Counted from the first letter of the stretch, positions 25,350 to 33,580 are shown. The stretch is DNA of 33,580 nucleotides from Lachnospiraceae bacterium (GCA_022787145.1 JALFVM010000118.1:1-33580); one strand, 5' to 3'. A program made the numbers and translations. The notes: a model not told the origin generated them from the letters alone.

Positions 25350-28334
25350 ATGAGTGATATGATGAGCTGTATGCCGTTTGAGCAATTATTAAAATGGACC
25401 ATCGAAGAGCATGATACCAAAGGTACCGTATTTGGAGTACATAGACCTTATGTGGCAGATTCAGAGAAGGTACAGACCATTTTCGGAAGAAAACTCGAGA
25501 CACCAATCGGACCGGCAGCAGGCCCGAACAGCCAGCTGGCACAGAATATCGTTGCTTCTTATTATGCAGGAGCGCGTTTTTTCGAGCTGAAAACTGTTCA
25601 GATTATGGACGGTGCTGAACTGGCAGCCTGTGTCAACAAACCATGTATCAAAGCAGATGACGAGTGTTACAACTGTGAGTGGTCGACAGAGCTGTATGTA
25701 CCGCAGGCACAGGATGAATATATCAAAGCATGGTTCCTTCTGTCCTTTATGGCAAAGGAATACGGACTGGGAAGCATGGATGGATTCCAGTTCAACATCA
25801 GTGTGGGATACGATCTGGCAGGTATCAAATCCGAAAAGATCAATACATTTATTGAGAGCATGAAGAATGCAGAAGATACTGAGACATTCAAAGAATGTAA
25901 AGAAGTACTTCTTGCACATGCAGACGAATTTAAACATGTAACAAAAGAAGATATCGAGAGCATTTCTCCGCTCATCTGTAATTCTGCAACGATTTCCACT
26001 CTGCACGGATGTCCTCCGCAGGAAATCGAAAGCATTGCAAATTACCTGCTGACAGAGAAACATATGAATACCTTTATCAAATGCAATCCAACACTTCTGG
26101 GATATGATTTTGCACGCGCAACTCTCGATCAGATGGGTTATGATTACATTGCATTTGGAAGATTCCATTTCGAGGATGACCTTCAGTATAAGGATGCAGT
26201 TCCAATGCTGCAGAGACTGATGAAGCTGTCTGGCGATCTGGGACTGGAATTTGGTGTGAAGATTACAAATACCTTCCCGGTAGATGTGACAAGAAACGAG
26301 CTTCCAAGTGAAGAGATGTATATGTCCGGTAAATCTCTGTATCCACTGTCCATTTCCCTGGCAGCAAAACTGTCCAGAGAGTTTGACGGAAAACTTCGTA
26401 TCGCTTACTCAGGCGGAGCAGATGCGTTTAACATCGATAAGATTGTAGGTGCTGGTGTGTGGCCGGTAACAGTTGCAACAACGATTCTGAAACCAGGCGG
26501 ATACCAGAGACTCAAACAGATGGCTGAAATTCTGGATGCACAGGGCAAAAAGCCATTTACCGGAATTGATGTTGCAGCGCTGAATCAGGTTGCTGAGGAT
26601 GCAATTACAGACAAACATCATGTAAAACCGGCGAAACTGCCACCATCAAGAAAGAGCAGTGAGAGAGTACCTCTTCTTGACTGTTATACAGCTCCATGTG
26701 AAGATGCATGTCCAATCCATCAGGAGATTACAACTTACATGCAGCTTGCAGGCGAAGGTAAATACGAGGAAGCTTTGAATGTAATCTTAAACAGAAATGC
26801 ACTTCCGTTTATTACAGGAAGCATTTGTGCACATCCATGTCAGGGACATTGTACACGTAATTTCTATGAGACATCCGTTCAGATTCGCGATACAAAACTG
26901 ACCTGTGCAGAAAATGCATACGAAAAAGCAATAGAGACTCTGAAAGTAGAGGGTGGCTGCGATAAGACAGTTGCTGTAGTGGGCGGTGGTCCATCCGGTA
27001 TGGCAGCAGCGTTCTATCTGGCAAGACTGGGTGCCAAGGTTACAATTTATGAGAAGAGAGAAAAACTTGGCGGTATTGTCAGTGCAGTGATTCCAGATTT
27101 CCGTATTGATGACAACGTAATCGGAAAAGATGCTTCCCTGCTTGAAAAACTCGGCGTGAAGATTCTCTGCGGTGCAGAAGCTCCTTCTGTAGCAGAACTG
27201 CGCGAGAAATATGACAATGTCATCCTTGCAGTTGGTGCTTACAAACGCGGACAGCTGGAGCTGGAAGGCAAACAGGCCGTAAATGCACTGGAATTTTTGG
27301 AAAACTTCAACCAGACAGGCGGAAAAGTGGATCTTGGCAAAAATGTGGTTGTTATCGGTGGTGGAAATACAGCGATGGATACTGCAAGAGCAGCCAAGAG
27401 ATGCGAAGGCGTTGAGCATGTATATCTGGTATACCGCAGAACAAAACGTTATATGCCGGCAGATGAGCATGAATTATTGCTTGCAATTGATGACGGTGTA
27501 GAATTTAAAGAGTTGCTCGCTCCTGTAAAAATGGAAGACGGACAACTTGTATGTAACGAGATGGCCCTCGGCGCAGCAGATGCTTCCGGAAGAGCAAGCG
27601 TTGCAGCGACAGGAAATGTCGTAAACGTTCCGGCTGATACCGTGATTGCAGCAGTTGGAGAAAAAGTTCCGACCGACTTCTATCAGGCAAACGGAATCAA
27701 CGTGGATGAGAAAGGCCGTGTACTTGTTTCTGATCAGCTTGAGACAAATCTGGAAGGTGTTTATGTCATTGGTGACGGTCTGTTTGGGCCTTCCCTGGTT
27801 GTCAAAGGAATGGCAAATGCGATTACTGCTGCAGAAGCAATTGCAGGAAGAAAGATTTCTGAGAGCATGAGCGAGAGCGTTGCACCGGAAGTTCTCTATG
27901 AGAAGAAAGGTATTCTGGATGAGCCGGGCGAGAAGAAAGAGTCCGAGCGTTGCCTGTGCTGTTCTTCCGTATGTGAGAACTGTGTGGATGTCTGCCCGAA
28001 CCGTGCAAACATTTCCATCAAAGTGCCTGGTATGGCAAAAGCACAGATTATCCATGTTGATTATATGTGCAACGAGTGTGGCAACTGTCTGGTATTCTGT
28101 CCATACGCAAGTGCGCCTTATCTGGATAAATTTACATTGTTTGCAAATGAAAAAGATATGGCAGACAGCAAGAATCAGGGATTTGCAGTTCTGGATAAAG
28201 AAAAAGTAAGCTGTAAGGTAAGATTCCTCGGCGAGGAATTCCTGTGGACAAAGGGAGAAGAGACAAAACTTCCGACAGGACTTCAGAAAGTAATCGAAAC
28301 TGTTTGCAGTGATTATGCATATCTGTTAGGATAA
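25350..28334 (+). CDS. ygfK: YgfK: multidomain flavin/iron-sulfur oxidoreductase ('putative selenate reductase subunit')
   Basis: A 994-residue redox protein. Residues 1 to about 420 form a dihydroorotate-dehydrogenase-like barrel (GPAAGPNSQLAQNIVASYY). A cysteine-rich linker (about 445-510) with CEDACPIHQE and CAHPCQGHCTR resembles the GltD-type Fe-S region. A two-Rossmann FAD/NAD(P) module follows (VAVVGGGPSGMAAAFYLARL near 541; VVVIGGGNTAMDTARAAKR near 666). Two C-terminal 4Fe-4S motifs lie near 867-880 and 906-916. The selenate-reductase name is historic. Its constant company with FAD-less selenium-dependent xanthine dehydrogenase suggests it exchanges electrons with that enzyme or reduces a purine intermediate; direction and substrate are inferred. 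Confidence 0.94.
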   Translation: MSDMMSCMPFEQLLKWTIEEHDTKGTVFGVHRPYVADSEKVQTIFGRKLETPIGPAAGPNSQLAQNIVASYYAGARFFELKTVQIMDGAELAACVNKPCIKADDECYNCEWSTELYVPQAQDEYIKAWFLLSFMAKEYGLGSMDGFQFNISVGYDLAGIKSEKINTFIESMKNAEDTETFKECKEVLLAHADEFKHVTKEDIESISPLICNSATISTLHGCPPQEIESIANYLLTEKHMNTFIKCNPTLLGYDFARATLDQMGYDYIAFGRFHFEDDLQYKDAVPMLQRLMKLSGDLGLEFGVKITNTFPVDVTRNELPSEEMYMSGKSLYPLSISLAAKLSREFDGKLRIAYSGGADAFNIDKIVGAGVWPVTVATTILKPGGYQRLKQMAEILDAQGKKPFTGIDVAALNQVAEDAITDKHHVKPAKLPPSRKSSERVPLLDCYTAPCEDACPIHQEITTYMQLAGEGKYEEALNVILNRNALPFITGSICAHPCQGHCTRNFYETSVQIRDTKLTCAENAYEKAIETLKVEGGCDKTVAVVGGGPSGMAAAFYLARLGAKVTIYEKREKLGGIVSAVIPDFRIDDNVIGKDASLLEKLGVKILCGAEAPSVAELREKYDNVILAVGAYKRGQLELEGKQAVNALEFLENFNQTGGKVDLGKNVVVIGGGNTAMDTARAAKRCEGVEHVYLVYRRTKRYMPADEHELLLAIDDGVEFKELLAPVKMEDGQLVCNEMALGAADASGRASVAATGNVVNVPADTVIAAVGEKVPTDFYQANGINVDEKGRVLVSDQLETNLEGVYVIGDGLFGPSLVVKGMANAITAAEAIAGRKISESMSESVAPEVLYEKKGILDEPGEKKESERCLCCSSVCENCVDVCPNRANISIKVPGMAKAQIIHVDYMCNECGNCLVFCPYASAPYLDKFTLFANEKDMADSKNQGFAVLDKEKVSCKVRFLGEEFLWTKGEETKLPTGLQKVIETVCSDYAYLLG

Positions 28335-28381
28335 GTCATAGAATCATACAAATATAAGAACAGAAATTTATAGAAACTATT

Positions 28382-28418
28382 GTGATACAGCGGATCGTTT
28401 TGTTCCGCTGTATTTCAC
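28382..28418 (+). other. Hairpin between ygfK and yqeB
   Basis: ACAGCGGA and TCCGCTGT, extended outward by GTGA and TCAC with a small mismatch, form a hairpin in the 114-nt gap. It is followed by an A-rich run instead of T, so termination on the plus strand is doubtful; a processing or partial-attenuation site is possible. Confidence 0.4.
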
Positions 28419-28448
28419 AAAAAGAAAAATTCGGATGGAGGAAACAGC

Positions 28449-29273
28449 ATGAGGATATTAATTAAGGGAGCCGGGGATCTGGCGACCGGAATTGCATACG
28501 AATTATGGCTGGCCGGACATGAGGTGCTTATGACAGAAATTGCCATTCCTCTTGCTGTCAGAAGAATGGTGTCATTTTCCCGTGCAGTCTATGAAAAAGA
28601 AGCAGTGGTGGAAAGAGTCAGAGGTGTTCTTACCGCTAGTCTTCAGGAAGTATATCGTGAACAGAAAAAAGGAAATATTCCTGTCATGGTAGATGAACAT
28701 GCCAACATTCTTTGGAAGTATCAGCCGGATGTTTTGGTAGATGCAATTATGGCAAAGAAAAATCTGGGAACTTCTATAACAGATGCACCTGTAGTGATTG
28801 GAATCGGTCCTGGCTTTTGTGCGGGACGGGATTGTCATTTCGTGATTGAGACGCAGAGAGGGCCTCGCCTTGGTGAGGTGATTCAACACGGATGCGCGAT
28901 ACCGAATACAGGAATTCCGGGAAACATTGCAGGCTATACGATTGAACGCCTGATTCGTGCATCGGCGGATGGCATGATGGAACCCCTTGCGCAGATTGGT
29001 GATGTGGTAGAAAAAGGTCAGATGGTTGCGAAAACGGGAGGTGTTCCTGTCTATGCTCTGATGTCCGGAATCATTCGGGGGATGCTCCAGGAGGGAGTAG
29101 AAGTGACAAAAGGACTCAAAATCGGAGATATTGATGCAAGGATCGTATTGAAAAACTGTTACACCATATCTGACAAGGCGAGAAAAATCGGTCAAGGTGT
29201 CAAGGCGGCTCTTTTGGAAGGAAACCAGACATTCAGTGAGAAGGTGAGAAATGGATGTATACATTTAAGGTAA
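28449..29273 (+). CDS. yqeB: Selenium-dependent molybdenum cofactor maturation protein YqeB
   Basis: A 274-residue protein of the YqeB (EF2563-type) family, found only with selenium-dependent molybdenum hydroxylases and thought to help install the labile selenium ligand on the molybdenum cofactor. An N-terminal Rossmann-like GAGDLATGIAYELWLAGHEV and the central VVIGIGPGFCAGRDCHFVIET segment are visible; C129 in the latter is a possible selenium or sulfur carrier, by inference only. GGAGG precedes ATG 28449. Its 3' end overlaps the hydroxylase gene by 19 nt, supporting joint production with its client enzyme. No selD is in this window. Confidence 0.9.
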   Translation: MRILIKGAGDLATGIAYELWLAGHEVLMTEIAIPLAVRRMVSFSRAVYEKEAVVERVRGVLTASLQEVYREQKKGNIPVMVDEHANILWKYQPDVLVDAIMAKKNLGTSITDAPVVIGIGPGFCAGRDCHFVIETQRGPRLGEVIQHGCAIPNTGIPGNIAGYTIERLIRASADGMMEPLAQIGDVVEKGQMVAKTGGVPVYALMSGIIRGMLQEGVEVTKGLKIGDIDARIVLKNCYTISDKARKIGQGVKAALLEGNQTFSEKVRNGCIHLR

Positions 29274-31837
29274 ATGGAAAAACAGTTACGACAGAAGAGA
29301 AGAAATCTCTGCTTCGTTTTTTGCGTGACGATCTGCATCTGACTTCGGTAAAAGATGGATGCAGCCAGGGTGCCTGTGGTGCCTGCACAGTCATTATTGA
29401 CGGAGAAACCTGTAAATCCTGTGTTCCTACCACAGATAAGCTGGAGGGAAAGACAATTATAACCGTGGAAGGCTTAAGCGACTGGGAGTCACAGGTTTAT
29501 ACATATGCCTACGGAGAGGCAGGGGCGGTGCAGTGTGGTTTCTGTATTCCAGGCATGGTCATCTGTACAAAGGCATTATTGGATAAAAATCCAGATCCAA
29601 CAGAGGATGAGATTAAGTATGCACTGCGCAACAACTATTGTCGCTGCACTGGTTATGTGAAAATCATTGCTGCTGTGAAGCTGGCTGCTAAAATTATGCG
29701 CGACAGCTATATTCCAGAGAAGGGCGCGGATGACTGGAAAATTGGATCACGCGTGCACAGACTGGATGTGGAAGAAAAAGTTCTGGGATACGGAAAATAT
29801 CCGGATGACTTTATTCTGGAAGATATGTGTTACGGTTCTGCACTTCGCAGTAAATATCCAAGAGCGAGAGTGCTTTCCATCGATACCACAGCTGCAAAAG
29901 CACTTCCTGGTGTGATTGGCGTCTTTACGGCCGATGATATTCCTGGTGAGAACAAAATCGGTCACATCAAACACGACCAGTATACGCTGATTCCGGTCGG
30001 TGGGCTGACGCATTATCTCGGGGATGCCATCGCTTTGGTGGCAGCAGAAGATCTGGAAACCGTAGAAAAAGCAAAAAAATTGATTAAAGTAGAGTATGAG
30101 GTTCTTCCTGCGATCCATAACATTGAGGAAGCGGCAGCACCAGATGCACCGCGTGTGTTTGACGAGGAAGAATCCAACATACAGGCACACAAATATGTGA
30201 GTCGTGGAAATGCTGAGGAGGCAATTGCGAACGCAGCACATGTCATTTCCCATCATTTTGAAACTCCGTGGACAGAGCATGCTTTTCTGGAACCGGAATG
30301 TGCCGTTTCCTACATGGAAGAGGACGGCTATGTGATGGTTATTTCTACTGACCAGTCTGCATATTGTACGTTCCATGAGTGCAGTCTGCTTCTCGGAACG
30401 GATAAAGTGCGTGTACAGAACGGTCTTGTCGGAGGCGGTTTTGGTGGAAAAGAAGATATGACGGTGCAGCATCATGCAGCATTGATTACGTATCTGACAG
30501 GACGTTCTGTCAAAGTCAGACTGACTAGAGCGGAATCTCTGCTGATTCATCCAAAACGCCATTCCTTTGTGATGGATTTTACGATGGGATGCGATGAAAA
30601 TGGAAAAATCATGGGTGTCAAGGCGAAGGTTGCCTCTGATACGGGAGCATTTGCGTCACTGGGAGGTCCGGTTCTGGAACGTGCATGTACGCATGCGGCA
30701 GGTCCATATGCTTATGAGAACTTTGAAATTGAAGGAACTGCTTATTATACAAACAATCCACCGGCAGGAGCGTACCGTGGTTTCGGCGTGACACAGACGT
30801 GTTTTGCGACAGAAACACTTCTGAATATGATGGCAGATGAGATTGGAATTACGCCATGGGAGATTCGATACCGCAATGCGATTCGTCCGGGCGGTGTACT
30901 TCCGAATGGACAGATCGTTGATGATTCGACGGGACTTGTGGAAACGTTGGAGGAAGTAAAAGAAGAATATGAAGAAGCACTTGCGGCAGGAAAACCGGTC
31001 GGTCTTGCCTGTGCTATGAAAAATGCAGGTGTCGGTGTTGGTCTTCCTGACTGGGGACGCGTGCGACTGATTGTCGAGGACGATGAAAAGCTCCATATTT
31101 ATTCCGGAGCATCGTGTATCGGACAGGGACTTGGAACGGTTCTTGTACAGATGATCGTGTCCAACACTGATTTGAAACGTGATGATATTGTCTATGAGCG
31201 AAGCAATACATGGATCGCACCTGATTCCGGAACAACATCCGGTTCCCGCCAGACTTTGGTAACTGGAGAAGCGTGCCGCCGTGCCTGCGAAAAGCTGATG
31301 GAAGCAAAGAAAGACGGCGTGACATTGGCTGATTTAAAGGGACAGGAATTTTACGGAGAATATCTTGCAAAGACAGACCCGCTTGGAGCTGATGTTCCAA
31401 ATCCGGTGTCTCACGTGGCATATGGATATGCAACACAGGTATGCATTCTGGATCCGAAAACTGGAAAAGTGGAAAAAATGCTCGCTGCACACGATGTCGG
31501 AAAGGCGGTCAATCCGCTTTCCTGTGAAGGTCAGATTGAAGGCGGAGTAGTCATGGGCATGGGGTATGCACTCCGTGAAAAATATGAGATTGATGAAAAC
31601 TGTAAACCGGTCGAGAAATATGGTGCGCTTGGTCTGTTCCGCGCACATGAGATTCCGAAAGTAAGGGCAACGGTAGTGGAAAAACCTGGATTAAAGGTTG
31701 CATGCGGCGCAATTGGAATTGGTGAGATTACTTCCATTCCTACCGCACCGGCAGTCACAGATGCTTATTATCGTCTGGATGGCGTACGTAGATTTTCTCT
31801 GCCGATTTCCGGTACACCATATGAAAGGAAGGGATGA
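29255..31837 (+). CDS. Selenium-dependent xanthine dehydrogenase (2Fe-2S and molybdopterin domains, no FAD domain)
   Basis: An 860-residue molybdenum hydroxylase. Residues 1 to about 155 form the two-cluster 2Fe-2S module (CSQGACGACTV near 36; CGFCIPGM near 94; NYCRCTGY near 128). From about 165 on comes the molybdopterin-binding part with GGGFGGKED at about 393, AYRGFGVTQ, and the catalytic glutamate E824 in GIGEITSIP. The FAD domain of ordinary xanthine dehydrogenase is absent, so a partner must carry electrons to or from it. The fused layout and the neighbours (yqeB, ygfK, ssnA) identify the selenium-dependent type. Selenium is expected as a cofactor ligand, not as selenocysteine; no in-frame TGA is seen. 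It interconverts xanthine and urate or hydroxylates a related purine. Confidence 0.93.
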   Translation: MYTFKVNGKTVTTEEKKSLLRFLRDDLHLTSVKDGCSQGACGACTVIIDGETCKSCVPTTDKLEGKTIITVEGLSDWESQVYTYAYGEAGAVQCGFCIPGMVICTKALLDKNPDPTEDEIKYALRNNYCRCTGYVKIIAAVKLAAKIMRDSYIPEKGADDWKIGSRVHRLDVEEKVLGYGKYPDDFILEDMCYGSALRSKYPRARVLSIDTTAAKALPGVIGVFTADDIPGENKIGHIKHDQYTLIPVGGLTHYLGDAIALVAAEDLETVEKAKKLIKVEYEVLPAIHNIEEAAAPDAPRVFDEEESNIQAHKYVSRGNAEEAIANAAHVISHHFETPWTEHAFLEPECAVSYMEEDGYVMVISTDQSAYCTFHECSLLLGTDKVRVQNGLVGGGFGGKEDMTVQHHAALITYLTGRSVKVRLTRAESLLIHPKRHSFVMDFTMGCDENGKIMGVKAKVASDTGAFASLGGPVLERACTHAAGPYAYENFEIEGTAYYTNNPPAGAYRGFGVTQTCFATETLLNMMADEIGITPWEIRYRNAIRPGGVLPNGQIVDDSTGLVETLEEVKEEYEEALAAGKPVGLACAMKNAGVGVGLPDWGRVRLIVEDDEKLHIYSGASCIGQGLGTVLVQMIVSNTDLKRDDIVYERSNTWIAPDSGTTSGSRQTLVTGEACRRACEKLMEAKKDGVTLADLKGQEFYGEYLAKTDPLGADVPNPVSHVAYGYATQVCILDPKTGKVEKMLAAHDVGKAVNPLSCEGQIEGGVVMGMGYALREKYEIDENCKPVEKYGALGLFRAHEIPKVRATVVEKPGLKVACGAIGIGEITSIPTAPAVTDAYYRLDGVRRFSLPISGTPYERKG

Positions 31838-32316
31838 TGATGGCAGTAAAGAAGAAATTCCCTTATCGTGCGGCAGTCGTAGCCTGCAAGGGTAATTGCG
31901 GGGAAAACAAGGCATGTAAATATGGATGCATCGGATGCGGAAAATGCGTGGAATCCTGTAAAATGGGTGCCATCTCCATCGGAGAAAACGGCGTGGCTGT
32001 TGTGGACGAAGATGCTTGTATTGCCTGCAAAAAATGCGTGAAGGAATGTCCGCAGCAGATCATTCATATTCATGAATGTGCCAATTATATAGTTGTACAA
32101 TGTTCCAACAAAGACAAGGGCAAGGCGGCAAAAGAAGCGTGTGCAAACAGCTGTATCGGATGCGGTATCTGCGAGAAGACCTGCACGGCTGAGGCAATCA
32201 AGGTAGTAGAAAACTGTGCTGTCATCGATGATACGGTTTGTTTAAGTTGTGGTATGTGTGCAGTAAAATGTTCGCGCCATGCAATCCGTGATCTTCGTGG
32301 AATTTTGACAGATTAA
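31834..32316 (+). CDS. Polyferredoxin with four 4Fe-4S motifs
   Basis: A 160-residue iron-sulfur protein with four complete C-x2-C-x2-C-x3-C motifs: C32/35/38/42, C62/65/68/72, C107/110/113/117 and C136/139/142/146. Extra cysteines lie at 18, 22 and 28 near the N-terminus. The fourth cysteine is followed by proline only in motif 2, so the motifs probably form two bacterial-ferredoxin-like pairs. The gene overlaps the xanthine dehydrogenase stop by 4 nt and has AAGGAAGG ahead of three consecutive ATGs. It is the likely electron carrier between the FAD-less hydroxylase and YgfK or the cell's ferredoxin pool. Confidence 0.9.
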   Translation: MMMAVKKKFPYRAAVVACKGNCGENKACKYGCIGCGKCVESCKMGAISIGENGVAVVDEDACIACKKCVKECPQQIIHIHECANYIVVQCSNKDKGKAAKEACANSCIGCGICEKTCTAEAIKVVENCAVIDDTVCLSCGMCAVKCSRHAIRDLRGILTD

Positions 32317-32350
32317 AGGAAGAAAAGGAAAAAGGTAGATTTATCCGATA

Positions 32351-32399
32351 AATAACGGGCGCAGAGAAGAAAAAATTCTTGTCTGCGCCCGGTTATTTT
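32351..32399. terminator. Strong intrinsic terminator (bidirectional)
   Basis: GGGCGCAGA (32357-32365) pairs with TCTGCGCCC (32382-32390), extended by AATAAC and GGTTATT with a one-base offset. A TTATTTT tract follows on the plus strand, and A/T-rich flanks suit the minus strand too. It separates the convergent polyferredoxin and regulator genes. Confidence 0.85.
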
Positions 32400-32409
32400 G
32401 GAACTGGTG

Positions 32410-33108
32410 TTAACTGGTAATCTCACTGAGATAGCGGTAAACAGTTGCGGTAGAGCAGGAAAATTTTTTGGCGACAAAGGAGATGGCTCCTTTGAGCTGA
32501 AAAAGTCCTTTTTCGTTCAATTTGGCAATGATGTCTTTTCGTTCATATTGATTGAGATGATCGACCGGAGTTTCCAGAGAAATGGTGGTTTCATCAAACA
32601 TTTTCTGCATTAGAGTTGCGATATCCATGGCAAAATTTTCTGTAATCTGCAGTGGTTCTTCAATTGGTGCCTCCTGAGAGACGGACAATGTTTTGTTTAA
32701 CACAGGTGTGCCTCCCCGAAAGACGTCTGGATGTACGACGGCCATCAGCTTTTCGCTGAGTTCGTTGAAACGGCTGTCATCAAAATTGATGCATAGAAGA
32801 CCGACTGGTTTTCCGGATGAATCTTTGATAAACATTGTGGAAGAGCGAAGTACATGCCCATTTTCCGCAATTCCCTTATAATTGGATAAAAAATCTCTGG
32901 ACTCATAAAGCCTGGAAGAAATCATCTGGAGTCCGGCGTTTGTCAGTGGACTTCCCACTTGACGGCCGCTGATATGGCCGTTTGCGATGGCAACGATGCA
33001 TTTGTTTCCTGGAGTCAAATCCTGAAGGACGACTTCATAATCTGGTCCGAGTGCTTTGCCAAGAAATTCAACCAGTACTTTGTAAGGCTGTAAAATATCA
33101 GCCGACAT
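32410..33108 (-). CDS. YheO/DauR-like transcriptional regulator (PAS-like domain and HTH)
   Basis: A 232-residue regulator. The N-terminal half (PYKVLVEFLGKALGPDYEVV, VGSPLTNAGLQMI, STMFIKDSSGKPVGLLCINFD) is a YheO-type PAS-like sensory domain. The C-terminus carries a helix-turn-helix (AISFVAKKFSCSTATVYRYLSEI). Relatives such as DauR control amino-acid or purine catabolism. Its place at the end of the purine island, and an operator-like inverted repeat shared with the divergent purine promoters, suggest it regulates the island; the ligand is unknown. The frame is open further upstream to 33174, but ATG 33108 follows AAGGGGG and gives the usual N-terminus. Confidence 0.86.
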   Translation of the reverse strand: MSADILQPYKVLVEFLGKALGPDYEVVLQDLTPGNKCIVAIANGHISGRQVGSPLTNAGLQMISSRLYESRDFLSNYKGIAENGHVLRSSTMFIKDSSGKPVGLLCINFDDSRFNELSEKLMAVVHPDVFRGGTPVLNKTLSVSQEAPIEEPLQITENFAMDIATLMQKMFDETTISLETPVDHLNQYERKDIIAKLNEKGLFQLKGAISFVAKKFSCSTATVYRYLSEITS

Positions 33109-33145
33109 AGTTTTTCCCCCTTTCTGGCTGTATTTTTCTGATACT

Positions 33146-33174
33146 ATTATCTCATGATAAATAATTTTTTTCAA
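33146..33174 (-). promoter_or_regulatory. Promoter of the regulator gene
   Basis: On the minus strand TTGAAA (33174-33169) and GATAAT (33151-33146) with a 17-nt spacer, about 40 nt upstream of the regulator start. Confidence 0.5.
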
Positions 33175-33192
33175 TATACAAAAAAATTATTT
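33159..33192. promoter_or_regulatory. AT-rich inverted repeat over the regulator promoter (candidate operator)
   Basis: AAATAATTTTTTT (33159-33171) and AAAAAAATTATTT (33180-33192) are perfectly complementary 13-mers separated by CAATATAC. The repeat covers the -35 region of the regulator promoter and lies upstream of the divergent peptidase gene, which would suit autoregulation. Confidence 0.45.
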
Positions 33193-33214
33193 TGTAAAAT
33201 TAATGGAGGATATT

Positions 33215-33580
33215 ATGGAAGATGTTTGTGAAATTACAAGAGAACTGATTCAAATAGAAAGCACCAATCCCGGAGTGGGAGAACGCGGGATTACAGCGTA
33301 CATCCGTAGCTTCTTTTCCGATACGGACGCCGTGATTTCAGAAGATTTGGTGATGGAAGATCGGTGCAATGTGGTGGTTTCTCTTGGTACAGAATGGAAA
33401 GAACCTGCATTTGTGGTCATCTGTCATATGGATACAGTTGTGACTGGAAAAGACTGGACGCGCGATCCGTTTGCTGCAAAAGTGGAAGGAAATCGCATTT
33501 ACGGGCGCGGCGCCTGCGATATGAAATCCGGGCTTGCCTGTGCGCTTTCGGTTTTTCACAAGGCAGCAAAAAAAGTACAG
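33215..33580 (+). CDS. M20 family metallopeptidase/amidohydrolase (N-terminal part, cut by window end)
   Basis: The first 122 codons of an ArgE/DapE/carboxypeptidase-G2-like zinc hydrolase. Metal ligands are seen as H71 and D73 in ICHMDTVV, and D102 in YGRGACDMKSG. GGAGGA lies just ahead of ATG 33215. It is a different M20 subgroup from YgeY. Divergent from the regulator and adjacent to the purine island, it may act on a ureido or amide intermediate, but that is inference. The C-terminus, with the remaining ligands, lies outside the window. Confidence 0.85.
   Translation, partial: MEDVCEITRELIQIESTNPGVGERGITAYIRSFFSDTDAVISEDLVMEDRCNVVVSLGTEWKEPAFVVICHMDTVVTGKDWTRDPFAAKVEGNRIYGRGACDMKSGLACALSVFHKAAKKVQ

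Noticed and set aside
29255-31837. Selenocysteine (recoded TGA) in the selenium-dependent xanthine dehydrogenase
   Set aside because: The frame has no internal TGA; in this family selenium is a cofactor ligand, so no recoding element is expected.
1-33580. CRISPR arrays, tRNA or rRNA genes, prophage genes
   Set aside because: No regularly spaced direct repeats, no recognised tRNA/rRNA sequence and no phage gene was seen in reading the window.

Overview
The window looks like chromosomal DNA of an anaerobic gut Firmicute, most likely family Lachnospiraceae. The reasons are moderate GC, strong AGGAGG ribosome-binding sites, an anaerobic (cobalt-early) tetrapyrrole and cobalamin gene set, a B12 riboswitch ahead of cbiMNQ, and a selenium-dependent molybdenum hydroxylase/purine-degradation cluster of the kind known from gut anaerobes. 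The assignment is inference from gene content; no rRNA or other taxonomic marker is present.

Layout. (1) 1-3.1 kb: the tail of a DUF554-type membrane protein, an FtsH-like AAA protease, a GNAT acetyltransferase, and a convergent small membrane protein (DUF6512-like). (2) 3.1-3.95 kb: no gene, but two copies of a structured repeat in opposite orientation. They share a core but have different self-complementary arms. (3) 3.95-7.85 kb, minus strand: a cobalt-import operon cbiM-cbiN-cbiQ-cbiO::cbiK behind a consensus promoter, a cobalamin riboswitch and an intrinsic terminator. The ABC ATPase CbiO and the cobalt chelatase CbiK form one continuous reading frame. (4) 7.9-14.4 kb, plus strand: a tightly overlapping operon hemA, a precorrin-2 dehydrogenase, hemC, cobA-hemD fusion, hemB, hemL. 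It runs from glutamyl-tRNA to uroporphyrinogen III and precorrin-2/sirohydrochlorin, which is the substrate of CbiK. Regions 3 and 4 therefore form a functional unit for cobalamin (and possibly siroheme). (5) 14.4-17.2 kb: a scar region with an IS66 transposase remnant and gene fragments, then an ECF sigma/anti-sigma pair on the minus strand. (6) 17.2-33.6 kb: a purine (urate/xanthine) catabolic island. On the minus strand are ygeX-ygeY-ygeW-arcC. Divergent on the plus strand are an NCS2 purine permease, ssnA, ygfK, yqeB, a selenium-dependent xanthine dehydrogenase and a four-cluster ferredoxin. A YheO/DauR-type regulator (minus) and the start of an M20 peptidase (plus) follow.

The island imports a purine, handles it with a molybdenum/selenium hydroxylase that lacks its own FAD domain (electrons presumably pass through the ferredoxin and the flavin/Fe-S protein YgfK), opens and cleaves the rings (SsnA, YgeY, YgeX), and recovers ATP from carbamoyl groups (YgeW, ArcC). 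The exact intermediates are not established by the sequence.

The most unusual signals are: the paired structured repeats at 3.2-3.9 kb; the cbiO::cbiK fusion that keeps a good internal ribosome-binding site and start; a roughly 425-nt 5' leader ahead of the purine permease containing a 97-nt near-perfect hairpin; a similar AT-rich inverted repeat both between the divergent purine-operon promoters and over the promoter of the regulator gene (candidate operator); and a purine permease that lacks two acidic residues thought to be important in characterised family members.
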